A program made the translations under genes and the position numbers. This document shows positions 1-8,988 of a stretch of DNA of 64,000 nt, piece after piece. Under the pieces are notes generated by a model. The model saw nothing but the letters and a program-made list of their open reading frames with translations, was not told the DNA's origin and made no database searches. Origin of the DNA: Arcobacteraceae bacterium (GTDB taxonomy: Bacteria; Campylobacterota; Campylobacteria; Campylobacterales; Arcobacteraceae); assembly GCA_021107755.1 (NCBI GenBank), contig JAIOSF010000014.1:1-64000 (forward strand), written 5' to 3'. Position 1 is the first letter of the stretch, and each line of letters opens with the position of its first letter.

Positions 1-21
1 AAACAACTCGTTCAAACTCTC

Positions 22-82
22 TTCTTAAAGTGCCTTACTTTAATTGGACGCGAATTATAATAAAATTTTTGCCCTTTGTCAA
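22..82 (-). promoter_or_regulatory. Strong leftward rRNA-type promoter with boxA-like leader
   Basis: On the minus strand the -35 TTGACA (77-82) and -10 TATAAT (54-59) are exact sigma-70 consensus hexamers separated by 17 bp. A GC-rich discriminator (CGCG) follows, and AT-rich DNA lies upstream of the -35. About 20 nt into the predicted transcript, GCACTTTAAGAA (22-33) matches the bacterial boxA core GCTCTTTAACAA at 10 of 12 positions. A perfect promoter plus boxA is typical of rRNA operons. The transcribed gene lies outside the window, so its identity is inferred. Confidence 0.7.
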
Positions 83-176
83 GGGGTTTGGCTTAATTAT
101 TGCTGAAATTTTGAAAGTTTTTCTTTTTGGGTTATTTGCCATTAATATTTCTTTAGTAATATACAGAAATTTTTGA

Positions 177-182
177 TATAAT
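177..182 (+). promoter_or_regulatory. -10 box upstream of argD
   Basis: A perfect TATAAT lies 29 nt before the argD ATG in an AT-rich stretch. No clear -35 is visible, as is common in Campylobacterota. It probably drives the argD-to-fdh run of genes. Confidence 0.55.
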
Positions 183-211
183 TGCATCTATATATATAAG
201 AGGATTTTTTA

Positions 212-1396
212 ATGAGTTTAGAAACAATTGATAAAGAGTATGTACTAAATACTTATGCAAGAAACTATGTTAACTTTAAAAAAGGTGTTAATGCAACACT
301 TTATAGTGATGAAGGTAAAGACTATATTGACTTTACAAGTGGTATCGGTGTTGTATCTTGTGGACATGGAAATGAAAGAATCGCTAATGCTATTTGTAAC
401 CAAGTAAAAAACATAACACACATCTCAAATCTATATGCGATTGAGCCACAAGCAATGCTAGCTCAAAAGATAGCACAATTAAGTGGATATGATGTAGCTA
501 TGTTTTTTGCCAATAGTGGTGCAGAAGCAAATGAGGGTGCTATCAAAATTGCTAGAAAATATGGTAAAACTAAATTTGATAATAAAAAATACAAAGTTAT
601 TACTTTAGAGCATTCGTTTCATGGAAGAACAATTACAACAGTAAAAGCAACTGGACAGGGTGATATGCATAGTGAAAACTTCACACCATATCCAGATGGA
701 TTTTCATACAATACAAGTATAAATGATGTATATAATTCTATTGATGATGAAACTGTTGCAGTGATGATAGAACTTGTGCAAGGTGAAGGTGGGGTTCAAC
801 CCTTACCTAAAGAAGAGGTGCAAAAACTTGCAAAACATCTAAAAGAAAATAATATACTTCTTATAATAGATGAAGTACAAACAGGAGCATTTAGAACTGG
901 TGAATTTTTAGCATCAAATCTTTATGATATTAAACCAGATATTATCACAATGGCTAAAGGTGTTGGTAGTGGAGTTCCTATTGGTGTAGTTATGACTACC
1001 CATAAAGATATATTAACTCCTGGTGATCATGGAAGTACTTTTGGTGGGAACTATTTAAGCACAGCTTCTGCTTTAGAAGCTTGTACTATCTTAGATGAGT
1101 TAAAAAACAATGGTTCCTTAGATGAAACTATGATATATTTTGAAGAGAAATTAAAATCTTTTTATGAAGCACATAAAGATCTATTTACTGATATGGTAGG
1201 ACTTGGACTTATGAGAGGATTGAGAGTAAAAGATAATGACACTCTTATGAATATCATTAAACAATCATTTAATTGTGGTGTGTTAGTTTTAAAAGCTGGA
1301 AAAAATACATTACGATTTTTACCACCATTAACTATTACTAAAGTAGAAACAGATGAGGGATTTAAAAGATTGGAGAAAGCCGTTGAAAATATTTAA
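212..1396 (+). CDS. argD: Acetylornithine aminotransferase (class III PLP)
   Basis: This is a class III pyridoxal-phosphate aminotransferase, most likely ArgD, which converts N-acetylglutamate semialdehyde to N-acetylornithine in cytosolic arginine synthesis. The 394-residue length fits the family. Visible motifs are the phosphate-binding NSGAEANE (about 101-108), HSFHGRT (134-140), the cofactor-contacting IDEVQTG (219-225) and the Schiff-base lysine K249 in TMAKGVGSG. The ATG has an AGAGGA ribosome site and a TATAAT box upstream. The next gene starts inside its last codons, so the two are translationally coupled. Related enzymes such as succinylornithine or GABA transaminase cannot be fully excluded. 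Confidence 0.9.
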   Translation: MSLETIDKEYVLNTYARNYVNFKKGVNATLYSDEGKDYIDFTSGIGVVSCGHGNERIANAICNQVKNITHISNLYAIEPQAMLAQKIAQLSGYDVAMFFANSGAEANEGAIKIARKYGKTKFDNKKYKVITLEHSFHGRTITTVKATGQGDMHSENFTPYPDGFSYNTSINDVYNSIDDETVAVMIELVQGEGGVQPLPKEEVQKLAKHLKENNILLIIDEVQTGAFRTGEFLASNLYDIKPDIITMAKGVGSGVPIGVVMTTHKDILTPGDHGSTFGGNYLSTASALEACTILDELKNNGSLDETMIYFEEKLKSFYEAHKDLFTDMVGLGLMRGLRVKDNDTLMNIIKQSFNCGVLVLKAGKNTLRFLPPLTITKVETDEGFKRLEKAVENI

Positions 1397-2555
1397 TATA
1401 ATTCTTAGTTCAAGTATACTTTTGACTACAACTCTTATAGGGAGTGAAGATTTTTTATCACAAACAAAAAAAGATAGTATAAAATACTCCTACGAAAAAG
1501 CTATGGAAGATAGTAATAAATTAAAAGAGGATTGGATCAACCCAATTACTTATAAGTATATTTATAATGATGGTGAAGTTTATACTACAAAAAGATCAGC
1601 TATCACTGTTTCTCAACCTATTTTTAAAAGTGGGGGAATCTATTCTGCAATAAAATATGCAAATAGCTATGAAAAATATTCTAATACAGATATAGATACT
1701 CAAAAAAAAGAATTAATTAAACAAGTTATTAGTCTTTTATACCAAATAAAACAAATTGACATCTCTATTGCCAAACAAAAACTACTTGTAAAAAATGCAA
1801 AAATTGATGTACAAAGAAAAAAAGAGCAAGTACTTAATGGTATTACCGATTCTTCGTTTTTAGATAATGCAATTATAGAAGCAAATACAAGAGAAAATAC
1901 ACTTGTTGATTTAGAGTATCAAAAAATTGAACTTGTGAATACTTTAGCAACTGTTTCAGATAAAAAATATGAAGAGTTAGAATTACCTATATTTTCAATG
2001 ATAGATAATGATAAGTTTGTAGAAAATAATATTTATATAAAAAAAGCATCTCAAGATATTGATACCTCTTATTGGGTAAAAAATATGGTTATCTCTTCAT
2101 ATCTCCCAACTGTTAACTTTACTGCTGATTATACAAAGTATCATGATATAGATAATAATCCTGCATTAAGTGAAGAGGGAACTAAAAATGTTGGGTTTAA
2201 TATTACAATTCCACTTGATGTGAGAGTATCGTACGATATACAAAGTAACAAAATTGCCTACTTACAAAAAAAACTTGCTTTAGAAGATAAGAAAAAAGAG
2301 GAGATTTCTCTTTATAAAAATTCTATTGCAAAAATTGAAAGTTTAGAAAAAAAAATAAATATTGCATCAAATGATGTGGAACTTTATGATTCACTTTTAA
2401 CACAACTACAAGAGCAACTAAGTGTTGGTATGTCAACTCCTTCTGATGTACAAACTATGGAAAATTCTAAAAAAATAAAAGCTTTAGATGTAAAAAGTTT
2501 AAATATAGATATACAAATAGAACTTTTAGATATATATTCAAGAATTGAAAGTTAG
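1383..2555 (+). CDS. TolC-family outer membrane efflux protein
   Basis: This exported protein of about 390 residues looks like a TolC-type channel: two long periplasmic coiled-coil stretches (rough residues 90-170 and 290-380) separated by a strand-rich section. I chose the TTG at 1383, preceded by GGAG at 1372-1375. It yields a clean signal peptide (MKIFNIILSSSILL...), whereas the upstream ATG at 1353 adds a charged, unlikely leader. The start overlaps argD by 14 nt. No inner-membrane pump or adaptor gene lies beside it, so the substrate is unknown. Outer membrane location is inferred from the fold pattern. Confidence 0.72.
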   Translation: MKIFNIILSSSILLTTTLIGSEDFLSQTKKDSIKYSYEKAMEDSNKLKEDWINPITYKYIYNDGEVYTTKRSAITVSQPIFKSGGIYSAIKYANSYEKYSNTDIDTQKKELIKQVISLLYQIKQIDISIAKQKLLVKNAKIDVQRKKEQVLNGITDSSFLDNAIIEANTRENTLVDLEYQKIELVNTLATVSDKKYEELELPIFSMIDNDKFVENNIYIKKASQDIDTSYWVKNMVISSYLPTVNFTADYTKYHDIDNNPALSEEGTKNVGFNITIPLDVRVSYDIQSNKIAYLQKKLALEDKKKEEISLYKNSIAKIESLEKKINIASNDVELYDSLLTQLQEQLSVGMSTPSDVQTMENSKKIKALDVKSLNIDIQIELLDIYSRIES

Positions 2556-2556
2556 T

Positions 2557-3579
2557 ATGATTGGCACGGTTACGTTTAGCCAATACTTCAATGATTGGCT
2601 TTATTCTAAAGATGGATATTACTCAAATTACAAAACTATAGGTAAAGAAGGTGATTTTTATACAGCTGTTAGTAGTAGTTCCTTTTTTGGGGGAACTATA
2701 GGGAAAAGAGTTGTAGATATTATCAATGATGGATTTCTAAGTGAAGAGGCAACTATTATTGAGATAGGTGCACATCATGGTTACCTACTTTCAGATATGA
2801 TTCAATTTATATTTACTTTAAACCCAGAACTTATAAAAACACTTAAATTTGCTATAGTTGAAAGATATGAACACTTACGAATAAAACAACAAGAGTATTT
2901 CAAACAATGTTTCGGAGATGAGATTGAGCTTATACATTATAATGACATTAGTGAGGTAAACGAAAAAGAGGCATTTGTAGTAGCAAATGAAATCTTTGAT
3001 GCATTTGCTTGTGATTTAGTCTATACAAATGATAAAAATACTTTACAATACGCTGTTGTAGAAAATGATACTATAAAATTTATAGATAATGATGATACTT
3101 TTTTAGCACAATATTGTGAAAAATATAAAGTTACAAAAGGGGAAGTAGCTCGAGGGTATGAAGAGTTTGCTTCAAATCTGTGTAATAATATAAAAAAATT
3201 TGAATTTGTAACATTTGACTATGGAGAGAAATACCCGAGAAATGATTTTTCTTGTAGAATATATGAAAATCATAATGTATATCCTATCTTTGATGAAAAT
3301 ATAAAATTAGAAAACCTATATAAACAAAGTGATATAACTTATGATGTAAATTTTACTCATGTTATTGATAGCTTTAAAAAAGCTGGTGCAGTTAACTTAA
3401 GTTATGAGACTCAGTTAAAAGCACTTGTAAGTTTTGGTATTATTGAGCTTCTTGAGATACTACACAAAAATGTAGATGAAGACACTTATTTAAAAGAGGC
3501 GAACAAAGTAAAAACACTTCTCAATCCTATAGGTATGGGAGATAGATTTAAAATGGTTAGTTTTAGGAAAGGTAAATAA
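2557..3579 (+). CDS. MidA/NDUFAF7-family SAM-dependent methyltransferase
   Basis: The protein resembles the MidA (COG1565, DUF185) methyltransferases related to mitochondrial NDUFAF7, which methylates an arginine in complex I. Visible are the N-terminal signature GYYSN...GKEGDFYTAVSS, the SAM-binding loop IEIGAHHGYLL and the acidic VANEIFDAF. The ATG at 2557 follows the previous stop by 1 nt; an in-frame TTG at 2545 would add four residues and cannot be ruled out. Ribosome sites are weak for both, suggesting coupling to the upstream gene. The bacterial substrate is unknown. Confidence 0.75.
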   Translation: MIGTVTFSQYFNDWLYSKDGYYSNYKTIGKEGDFYTAVSSSSFFGGTIGKRVVDIINDGFLSEEATIIEIGAHHGYLLSDMIQFIFTLNPELIKTLKFAIVERYEHLRIKQQEYFKQCFGDEIELIHYNDISEVNEKEAFVVANEIFDAFACDLVYTNDKNTLQYAVVENDTIKFIDNDDTFLAQYCEKYKVTKGEVARGYEEFASNLCNNIKKFEFVTFDYGEKYPRNDFSCRIYENHNVYPIFDENIKLENLYKQSDITYDVNFTHVIDSFKKAGAVNLSYETQLKALVSFGIIELLEILHKNVDEDTYLKEANKVKTLLNPIGMGDRFKMVSFRKGK

Positions 3580-3779
3580 TGAATTTGATAGTAAATGGTG
3601 AGAGTCATACATTTAATGATGGTTTTACACTAGAGCAAATCATAGAAAAATTGATGATAAAAGATAAAGTTATGGCATGTGCTGTAAATATGGAAATCGT
3701 TAAAAAAGAGAATTGGGGAACTTTTGTACCCAAAGAAGATGATAAATTAGAATTATTACAATTTGTAGGTGGTGGTTGA
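3579..3779 (+). CDS. thiS: Sulfur carrier protein ThiS
   Basis: This 66-residue ubiquitin-fold protein ends in a Gly-Gly tail (FVGGG), the site of adenylation and thiocarboxylation in thiazole synthesis for thiamine. The N-terminal strand (MNLIVNGE) and the ALN-like segment near residue 36 (AVNMEIV) fit ThiS rather than the longer MoaD. Its ATG overlaps the stop of the methyltransferase by 1 nt, and the formate dehydrogenase ATG follows by 1 nt. No other thiamine genes are nearby. Because the neighbour is a molybdopterin enzyme, a MoaD-like role was considered but fits less well. Confidence 0.82.
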   Translation: MNLIVNGESHTFNDGFTLEQIIEKLMIKDKVMACAVNMEIVKKENWGTFVPKEDDKLELLQFVGGG

Positions 3780-3780
3780 T

Positions 3781-5859
3781 ATGGTTCATGATATAGGAAG
3801 TGTTTGTACTTATTGTGGTGTTGGTTGTGATATTACAGCACAAGTTGAAGATAATAAAATATTAAAAATATATGCCCAAAGTGATGGATATGTAAGTCGT
3901 GGAAAACTTTGCATCAAAGGAAAATATGGTTTTGATTTTGTTGCAAGCGATAACAGAATACGAAACACAAGAATCAAAAAGTCATTTATAGAGAAAAATC
4001 TTGAAGACTTCCCACAAGAGTTAAAAGCTAGAACTCATACTTTATCTTCAATTGACGATGAGTGGTATGAATCAAATTATGAATTAGCTACATCAATTGC
4101 TGCTTGGAAACTTAGTCAAATAAAAGAGAAATATGGACGACACTCATTTTGTGCAACTGGTGGGGCTAGAACTTCGTGCGAAAGCGGATTTTTACTTCAA
4201 AAGTTCACAAGAGAAACTATGGAGTCACCACATATAGATAACTGTGCTAGAGTTTGTCATGCACCAAGTCTAAATGGAATGGCAGCAACTATAGGTGAAG
4301 GTGCTGCAACAAATCCATATGATGATATCTTTAAAACTGAGTTTATGATGGTAATTGGTTCAAATACAACTGAAGCTCACCCAATAGTTGCCAATCGTAT
4401 GATAGAAGCAGCACGAGCAAAAACAACTGAACTTGTAGTGTGTGATGTACGAAAAATTCAACTAAGTAAATTTGCTACAGATACAGTAGTAATGCCTTAT
4501 GAGTCAAACCTATTATTTCTGAATGCTATTGCATATGTAATACTTCATGAGAAACTTTACAATCAAGGGTTTATAGATACAAGAACAAAAGAGTTTGAAG
4601 CTTATAAAAACTCAATTTTAAATGATGAAAAAGCAAATCCTGAATATTTTAGAACAATAAAAGGGTATGAACTTTTAGCAGATCAAATACCAGAAATTGC
4701 AAGAAAATATGCTACAAAAAAATCAATGATTTTTTGGGGATTAGGAATTACTGAAAATATTGATGGTAGTTATGCAGTTATGTCTATAGTAAATCTAGCT
4801 CTTATGACTGGAAATATTGGGAAGATAGGCGCTGGACTTATGCCTTTAAGAGGTCAAAATAATGTTCAAGGAACCTGTGATATGGGATGTCTTCCTTACT
4901 ATGGTCCTGATTATACAAAGCCAAAAGAGGATGGACTTAAAACTCCAGATCTTATGGATGCTATGCTTGAAGATAAAATAAAAGCAATGGTAGTTATGGG
5001 AGAAGATACAGCTCATATACATCCAAATTTAAATAAAGTCAACAAAGCTTTAGAAAACTTAGAACTTCTTATCACTCAAGATTTATTTATGAATGAGATA
5101 GCGAAAAAATCAGACATAGTTTTTGGGGTAAAATCAGCTTATGAAAAAACTGGTGTATATGTAAATGCTATGAGAAGATTACATTTATCTCAACCACTAG
5201 TTGAAAATAACTTACCAGATGATTGGCAAGTTTTAAGAGATATTGAAAATAAAATCAAAGGTGAGTTCCTCTTTAAATCAAGCGAAGATGTGTGGGAGCA
5301 AGTAAGAGTTGAAGCTCCATATAGATATGGAGGTGCAAGTTATCACAAACTAATGAAACATAGAAGTAAAGGGATGCAATGGCCAGTCGCTAAAGATGAT
5401 ACACCTATTTTACATCTTGAAAAATTCAATACACCCGATGGTCTTGGAACTTTTAAATATAATGGTTACCAACTACGAGGTCAAGTGAAAAAACTTATAG
5501 AGGGTGAGAAGTTTGATACTTTTTATCTCACAACTGGTAGAAATCTAATCCATTATAACAATTCAGCTCAAACAAAAGAGAGTCCAAAACTCTATGAAAA
5601 ACATAGTGAAGATACTATTTTAGCCTGTATAGAAGATAGAGATAAAATTAAATCAGAAAAAGTAATTCTCAAAACCATACATGGGGAAACAAAACCATTA
5701 ACTATAAAGTTTGTAAAAACTATAAAACCACAAACATTATTTTGTAGTTTTCATCATGCTAAGTCTCATATGAACTATATCTTTGGTGATGAGAGTGATG
5801 TAAATACTAAAACAGCTTTATTTAAATCATTGGAAGTAAGTGTAGTAGAAGTTCACTAA
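3781..5859 (+). CDS. Formate dehydrogenase, molybdopterin-type, Cys form
   Basis: A 692-residue molybdopterin oxidoreductase. The N-terminal [4Fe-4S] ligands are C9, C12, C16 and C44. C159-H160 in ARVCHAPS corresponds to the metal-ligand Sec/Cys and catalytic His of formate dehydrogenases, here Cys (TGT). RGQNNVQG supplies the active-site Arg of the FdhF family. A C-terminal molydopterin-binding domain follows. No Tat signal is present, so it is cytosolic. Length matches single-chain FdhF (about 715). No beta or gamma subunit adjoins, so the electron partner is unknown. I chose the ATG at 3781 over GTG codons at 3769 and 3772 that sit in the thiS end. Confidence 0.82.
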   Translation: MVHDIGSVCTYCGVGCDITAQVEDNKILKIYAQSDGYVSRGKLCIKGKYGFDFVASDNRIRNTRIKKSFIEKNLEDFPQELKARTHTLSSIDDEWYESNYELATSIAAWKLSQIKEKYGRHSFCATGGARTSCESGFLLQKFTRETMESPHIDNCARVCHAPSLNGMAATIGEGAATNPYDDIFKTEFMMVIGSNTTEAHPIVANRMIEAARAKTTELVVCDVRKIQLSKFATDTVVMPYESNLLFLNAIAYVILHEKLYNQGFIDTRTKEFEAYKNSILNDEKANPEYFRTIKGYELLADQIPEIARKYATKKSMIFWGLGITENIDGSYAVMSIVNLALMTGNIGKIGAGLMPLRGQNNVQGTCDMGCLPYYGPDYTKPKEDGLKTPDLMDAMLEDKIKAMVVMGEDTAHIHPNLNKVNKALENLELLITQDLFMNEIAKKSDIVFGVKSAYEKTGVYVNAMRRLHLSQPLVENNLPDDWQVLRDIENKIKGEFLFKSSEDVWEQVRVEAPYRYGGASYHKLMKHRSKGMQWPVAKDDTPILHLEKFNTPDGLGTFKYNGYQLRGQVKKLIEGEKFDTFYLTTGRNLIHYNNSAQTKESPKLYEKHSEDTILACIEDRDKIKSEKVILKTIHGETKPLTIKFVKTIKPQTLFCSFHHAKSHMNYIFGDESDVNTKTALFKSLEVSVVEVH

Positions 5860-6638
5860 ACTACACTTACCAACCCATTTTCAATCTTTATTCTTCCTCC
5901 TAACTCATATTCAAAAACTTCACTTGGATATTTTTCCATCGCTTCATCATAGGTTGGATTTGTTTTACAATATAATAAAAAATCATCTTCAACTCCATAG
6001 TCATCAGTACAAGCACAGATACTATTGATAAATTCATCTACATCATAGATAGCTTTTGCTTGATTGTTTATAAGAAGTTTATTTGTCCCTTCACTCTCTC
6101 CTACTCTATGAGGTAATACAAAAATCTCTTTCCCCATCTTTAAAGCATACTCAACACTTCTCATGGTACCACTGTCTACATCTGCTTGAGTAACAATAAG
6201 TATATCTCCTAAAGCTACTACTAATTCATTGCGGATTGGGAAATTGTAATGAATTGAGGGAGTTTCTGGTTTGAATTGACTGAGCATTAAACCTTTTTGT
6301 TCTATATCTTGGATAAGCTTATTGTTTATTATTGGATATCGGATATCTAGTCCATTACCAGCTACCCCTATTGTACTTTTAGCCCCTGCAGATGTATGTG
6401 CAATAGCATCAACACCCATAGCAGCTCCACTTACTATGACAATATTATTTTGTGATAGTTTTTTTGCAATATCATTTGTGTATTGTTTTGTATAAGGTGT
6501 AGGACGCCTGCTTCCTACTATAGAAACTTTTTTTCTTTTTAGAAGTTCTAAGTTACCTATATAAAATATCTCTTTGGGATATTTTTTCATGTTTTCTAAC
6601 TCTTGGATATTTTGAGTTAATTGTTTTATTGTATTCAT
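5856..6638 (-). CDS. dprA: DNA-processing protein DprA
   Basis: DprA binds incoming single-stranded DNA and loads RecA during natural transformation. The Rossmann-like core is clear: VSIVGSRRPTPY, IVSGAAMGVDAIAH, GVAGNGLDIRYP, FPIRNELVVALGD, and QADVDSGTMRSVEYAL. A short winged-helix-like tail occupies about residues 210-260. At 260 residues it lacks the N-terminal SAM-like domain of longer homologues, as is usual in Campylobacterota. It converges on the formate dehydrogenase with a 4-nt overlap of the 3' ends. Its presence suggests natural competence. Confidence 0.88.
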   Translation of the reverse strand: MNTIKQLTQNIQELENMKKYPKEIFYIGNLELLKRKKVSIVGSRRPTPYTKQYTNDIAKKLSQNNIVIVSGAAMGVDAIAHTSAGAKSTIGVAGNGLDIRYPIINNKLIQDIEQKGLMLSQFKPETPSIHYNFPIRNELVVALGDILIVTQADVDSGTMRSVEYALKMGKEIFVLPHRVGESEGTNKLLINNQAKAIYDVDEFINSICACTDDYGVEDDFLLYCKTNPTYDEAMEKYPSEVFEYELGGRIKIENGLVSVV

Positions 6639-6703
6639 GAAAAAAGTGTACCATAAGTTTTTCTACAAAAGAAAAAATATGGCAAATTGCAATTTTTTTG
6701 TTA

Positions 6704-7804
6704 TTATAACTGATTTATATAAACTAAATCTAATCCTTCTAAAAGATATTTTGAATCTTTGAGTGTTTGAAGTGTAATACCATAAGGGTGTCCAATAGCA
6801 ATTGCAGTACCAAATTTTTTGGCTGTTTTTATCGCTTTTTTTAATTGACCTTGAATATATAGTTTATTTTTATTATTGTCTAAAAAGATATTTCTACTCA
6901 GCATCCTTACACCATATTTATTTGCAGACTCTGCTGCTACAGACTTGGCAGTAGTTCTACTATCAACAAAAGTGTAGTTATATCTTTTTAAAACTTTAAA
7001 TAGCTTATCCATAGCTATTTGATTTGCAGTAAACTTACTTCCTGTATGATTATTGATAAAAGTCGCTTTTGGGTAAAAGTTTTGCAATTCTTTTATTCTG
7101 TTTTCAATAGTTACAATATTATCAGTTATATAGAGTGTCTTTTCCTCTTCATATTGAAAACTACTAGCTTGTAGTGGTAAATGTATCATATAGTTATCAA
7201 GTTGTTTAGCGATTTTTGCTGAGTTTGGATGACCCTCTGTTGGAGGGAGAAAAGACATATTTACTATATACCCTATATTTAATATCTTATTTACTTGTGT
7301 TTTTGTTGTTACATCATCTATAATTATTGCTAATTTTGGTTTATATACTTTTTGTTCTTGACTTGGTATTGTTGTAGTATTTTGTTCCTCTACAGTTTTT
7401 GTTGGCTCTTCTTTTGTATCAATTTTTGGTTGTTGTATTTGTTGATGTTGAATATCTCCCACTTCTCCATAGTCTGGCTCTTCAAAGTGAAATCTTTGTT
7501 GTTGCTTTTTTGGTTCTTTTTTTTCTATATAAGTATTATTATCTGTATTTTTAGCATATTCTATCTCTAGTGCTTTTGTTTTCTCTTCAAATGTTATTAG
7601 TTTTTTATTTTGTTGGAGTATTGTATTTTTTTCTTGTTGTATATCTACTACTATCTCTTTTTTATCCACAAATAGATATGCACCAATAATAGATGCTAAA
7701 AAAATAGTAACCACTATTGTCGTTAATATTGTTATAATTTTTTGGTAAGATTTCTTTTTAGATTTTAATCTTCGAGGAGGTTTTTTATGTATTCTTTTTT
7801 TCAT
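6704..7804 (-). CDS. Divergent polysaccharide deacetylase (YibQ/DUF610)
   Basis: A 366-residue membrane-anchored protein. A basic N-terminus precedes one transmembrane helix (about residues 27-47); a low-complexity Gln/Glu/Lys region rich in coiled-coil character follows (50-150). The C-terminal domain (about 155-366) has the divergent polysaccharide deacetylase pattern LAIIIDDV, MIHLPLQ, NNHTGSKFT, FVDSRTT and AIGHPYG. The catalytic domain should be periplasmic. The family is linked with NodB-type carbohydrate esterases, but its substrate is uncertain. It lies downstream of ilvC on the same strand, separated by a terminator hairpin. Confidence 0.78.
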   Translation of the reverse strand: MKKRIHKKPPRRLKSKKKSYQKIITILTTIVVTIFLASIIGAYLFVDKKEIVVDIQQEKNTILQQNKKLITFEEKTKALEIEYAKNTDNNTYIEKKEPKKQQQRFHFEEPDYGEVGDIQHQQIQQPKIDTKEEPTKTVEEQNTTTIPSQEQKVYKPKLAIIIDDVTTKTQVNKILNIGYIVNMSFLPPTEGHPNSAKIAKQLDNYMIHLPLQASSFQYEEEKTLYITDNIVTIENRIKELQNFYPKATFINNHTGSKFTANQIAMDKLFKVLKRYNYTFVDSRTTAKSVAAESANKYGVRMLSRNIFLDNNKNKLYIQGQLKKAIKTAKKFGTAIAIGHPYGITLQTLKDSKYLLEGLDLVYINQL

Positions 7805-7815
7805 AAAATATACTT

Positions 7816-7841
7816 AAAACCGCAGGTTTCCCTACAGTTTT
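7816..7841 (-). terminator. Terminator after ilvC, pairs best on minus strand
   Basis: On the minus strand an 11-bp stem closes a GAAA tetraloop. Two G-U wobbles become C-A mismatches when the plus strand is read, so the hairpin is strand-specific. A U-rich tail follows. It lies between the ilvC stop and the start of the deacetylase gene and probably ends or attenuates ilvC transcription. Confidence 0.65.
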
Positions 7842-7847
7842 AAAAAT

Positions 7848-8924
<1,077 letters not shown>

Positions 8925-8988
8925 TTAGCTTAACTACTTTTACAATAATTTAGGTATCATTATAAAAATAAACTCTCAAGGAAACCAT

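Noticed and set aside
3579-3779. MoaD rather than ThiS, given the molybdopterin enzyme next door
   Set aside because: The 66-residue length and internal pattern fit ThiS; MoaD is nearer 80 residues.
7352-7570. Plus-strand hydrophobic frame across the deacetylase gene
   Set aside because: It is an antisense shadow of the Gln/Lys-rich linker of the deacetylase, with no ribosome site.
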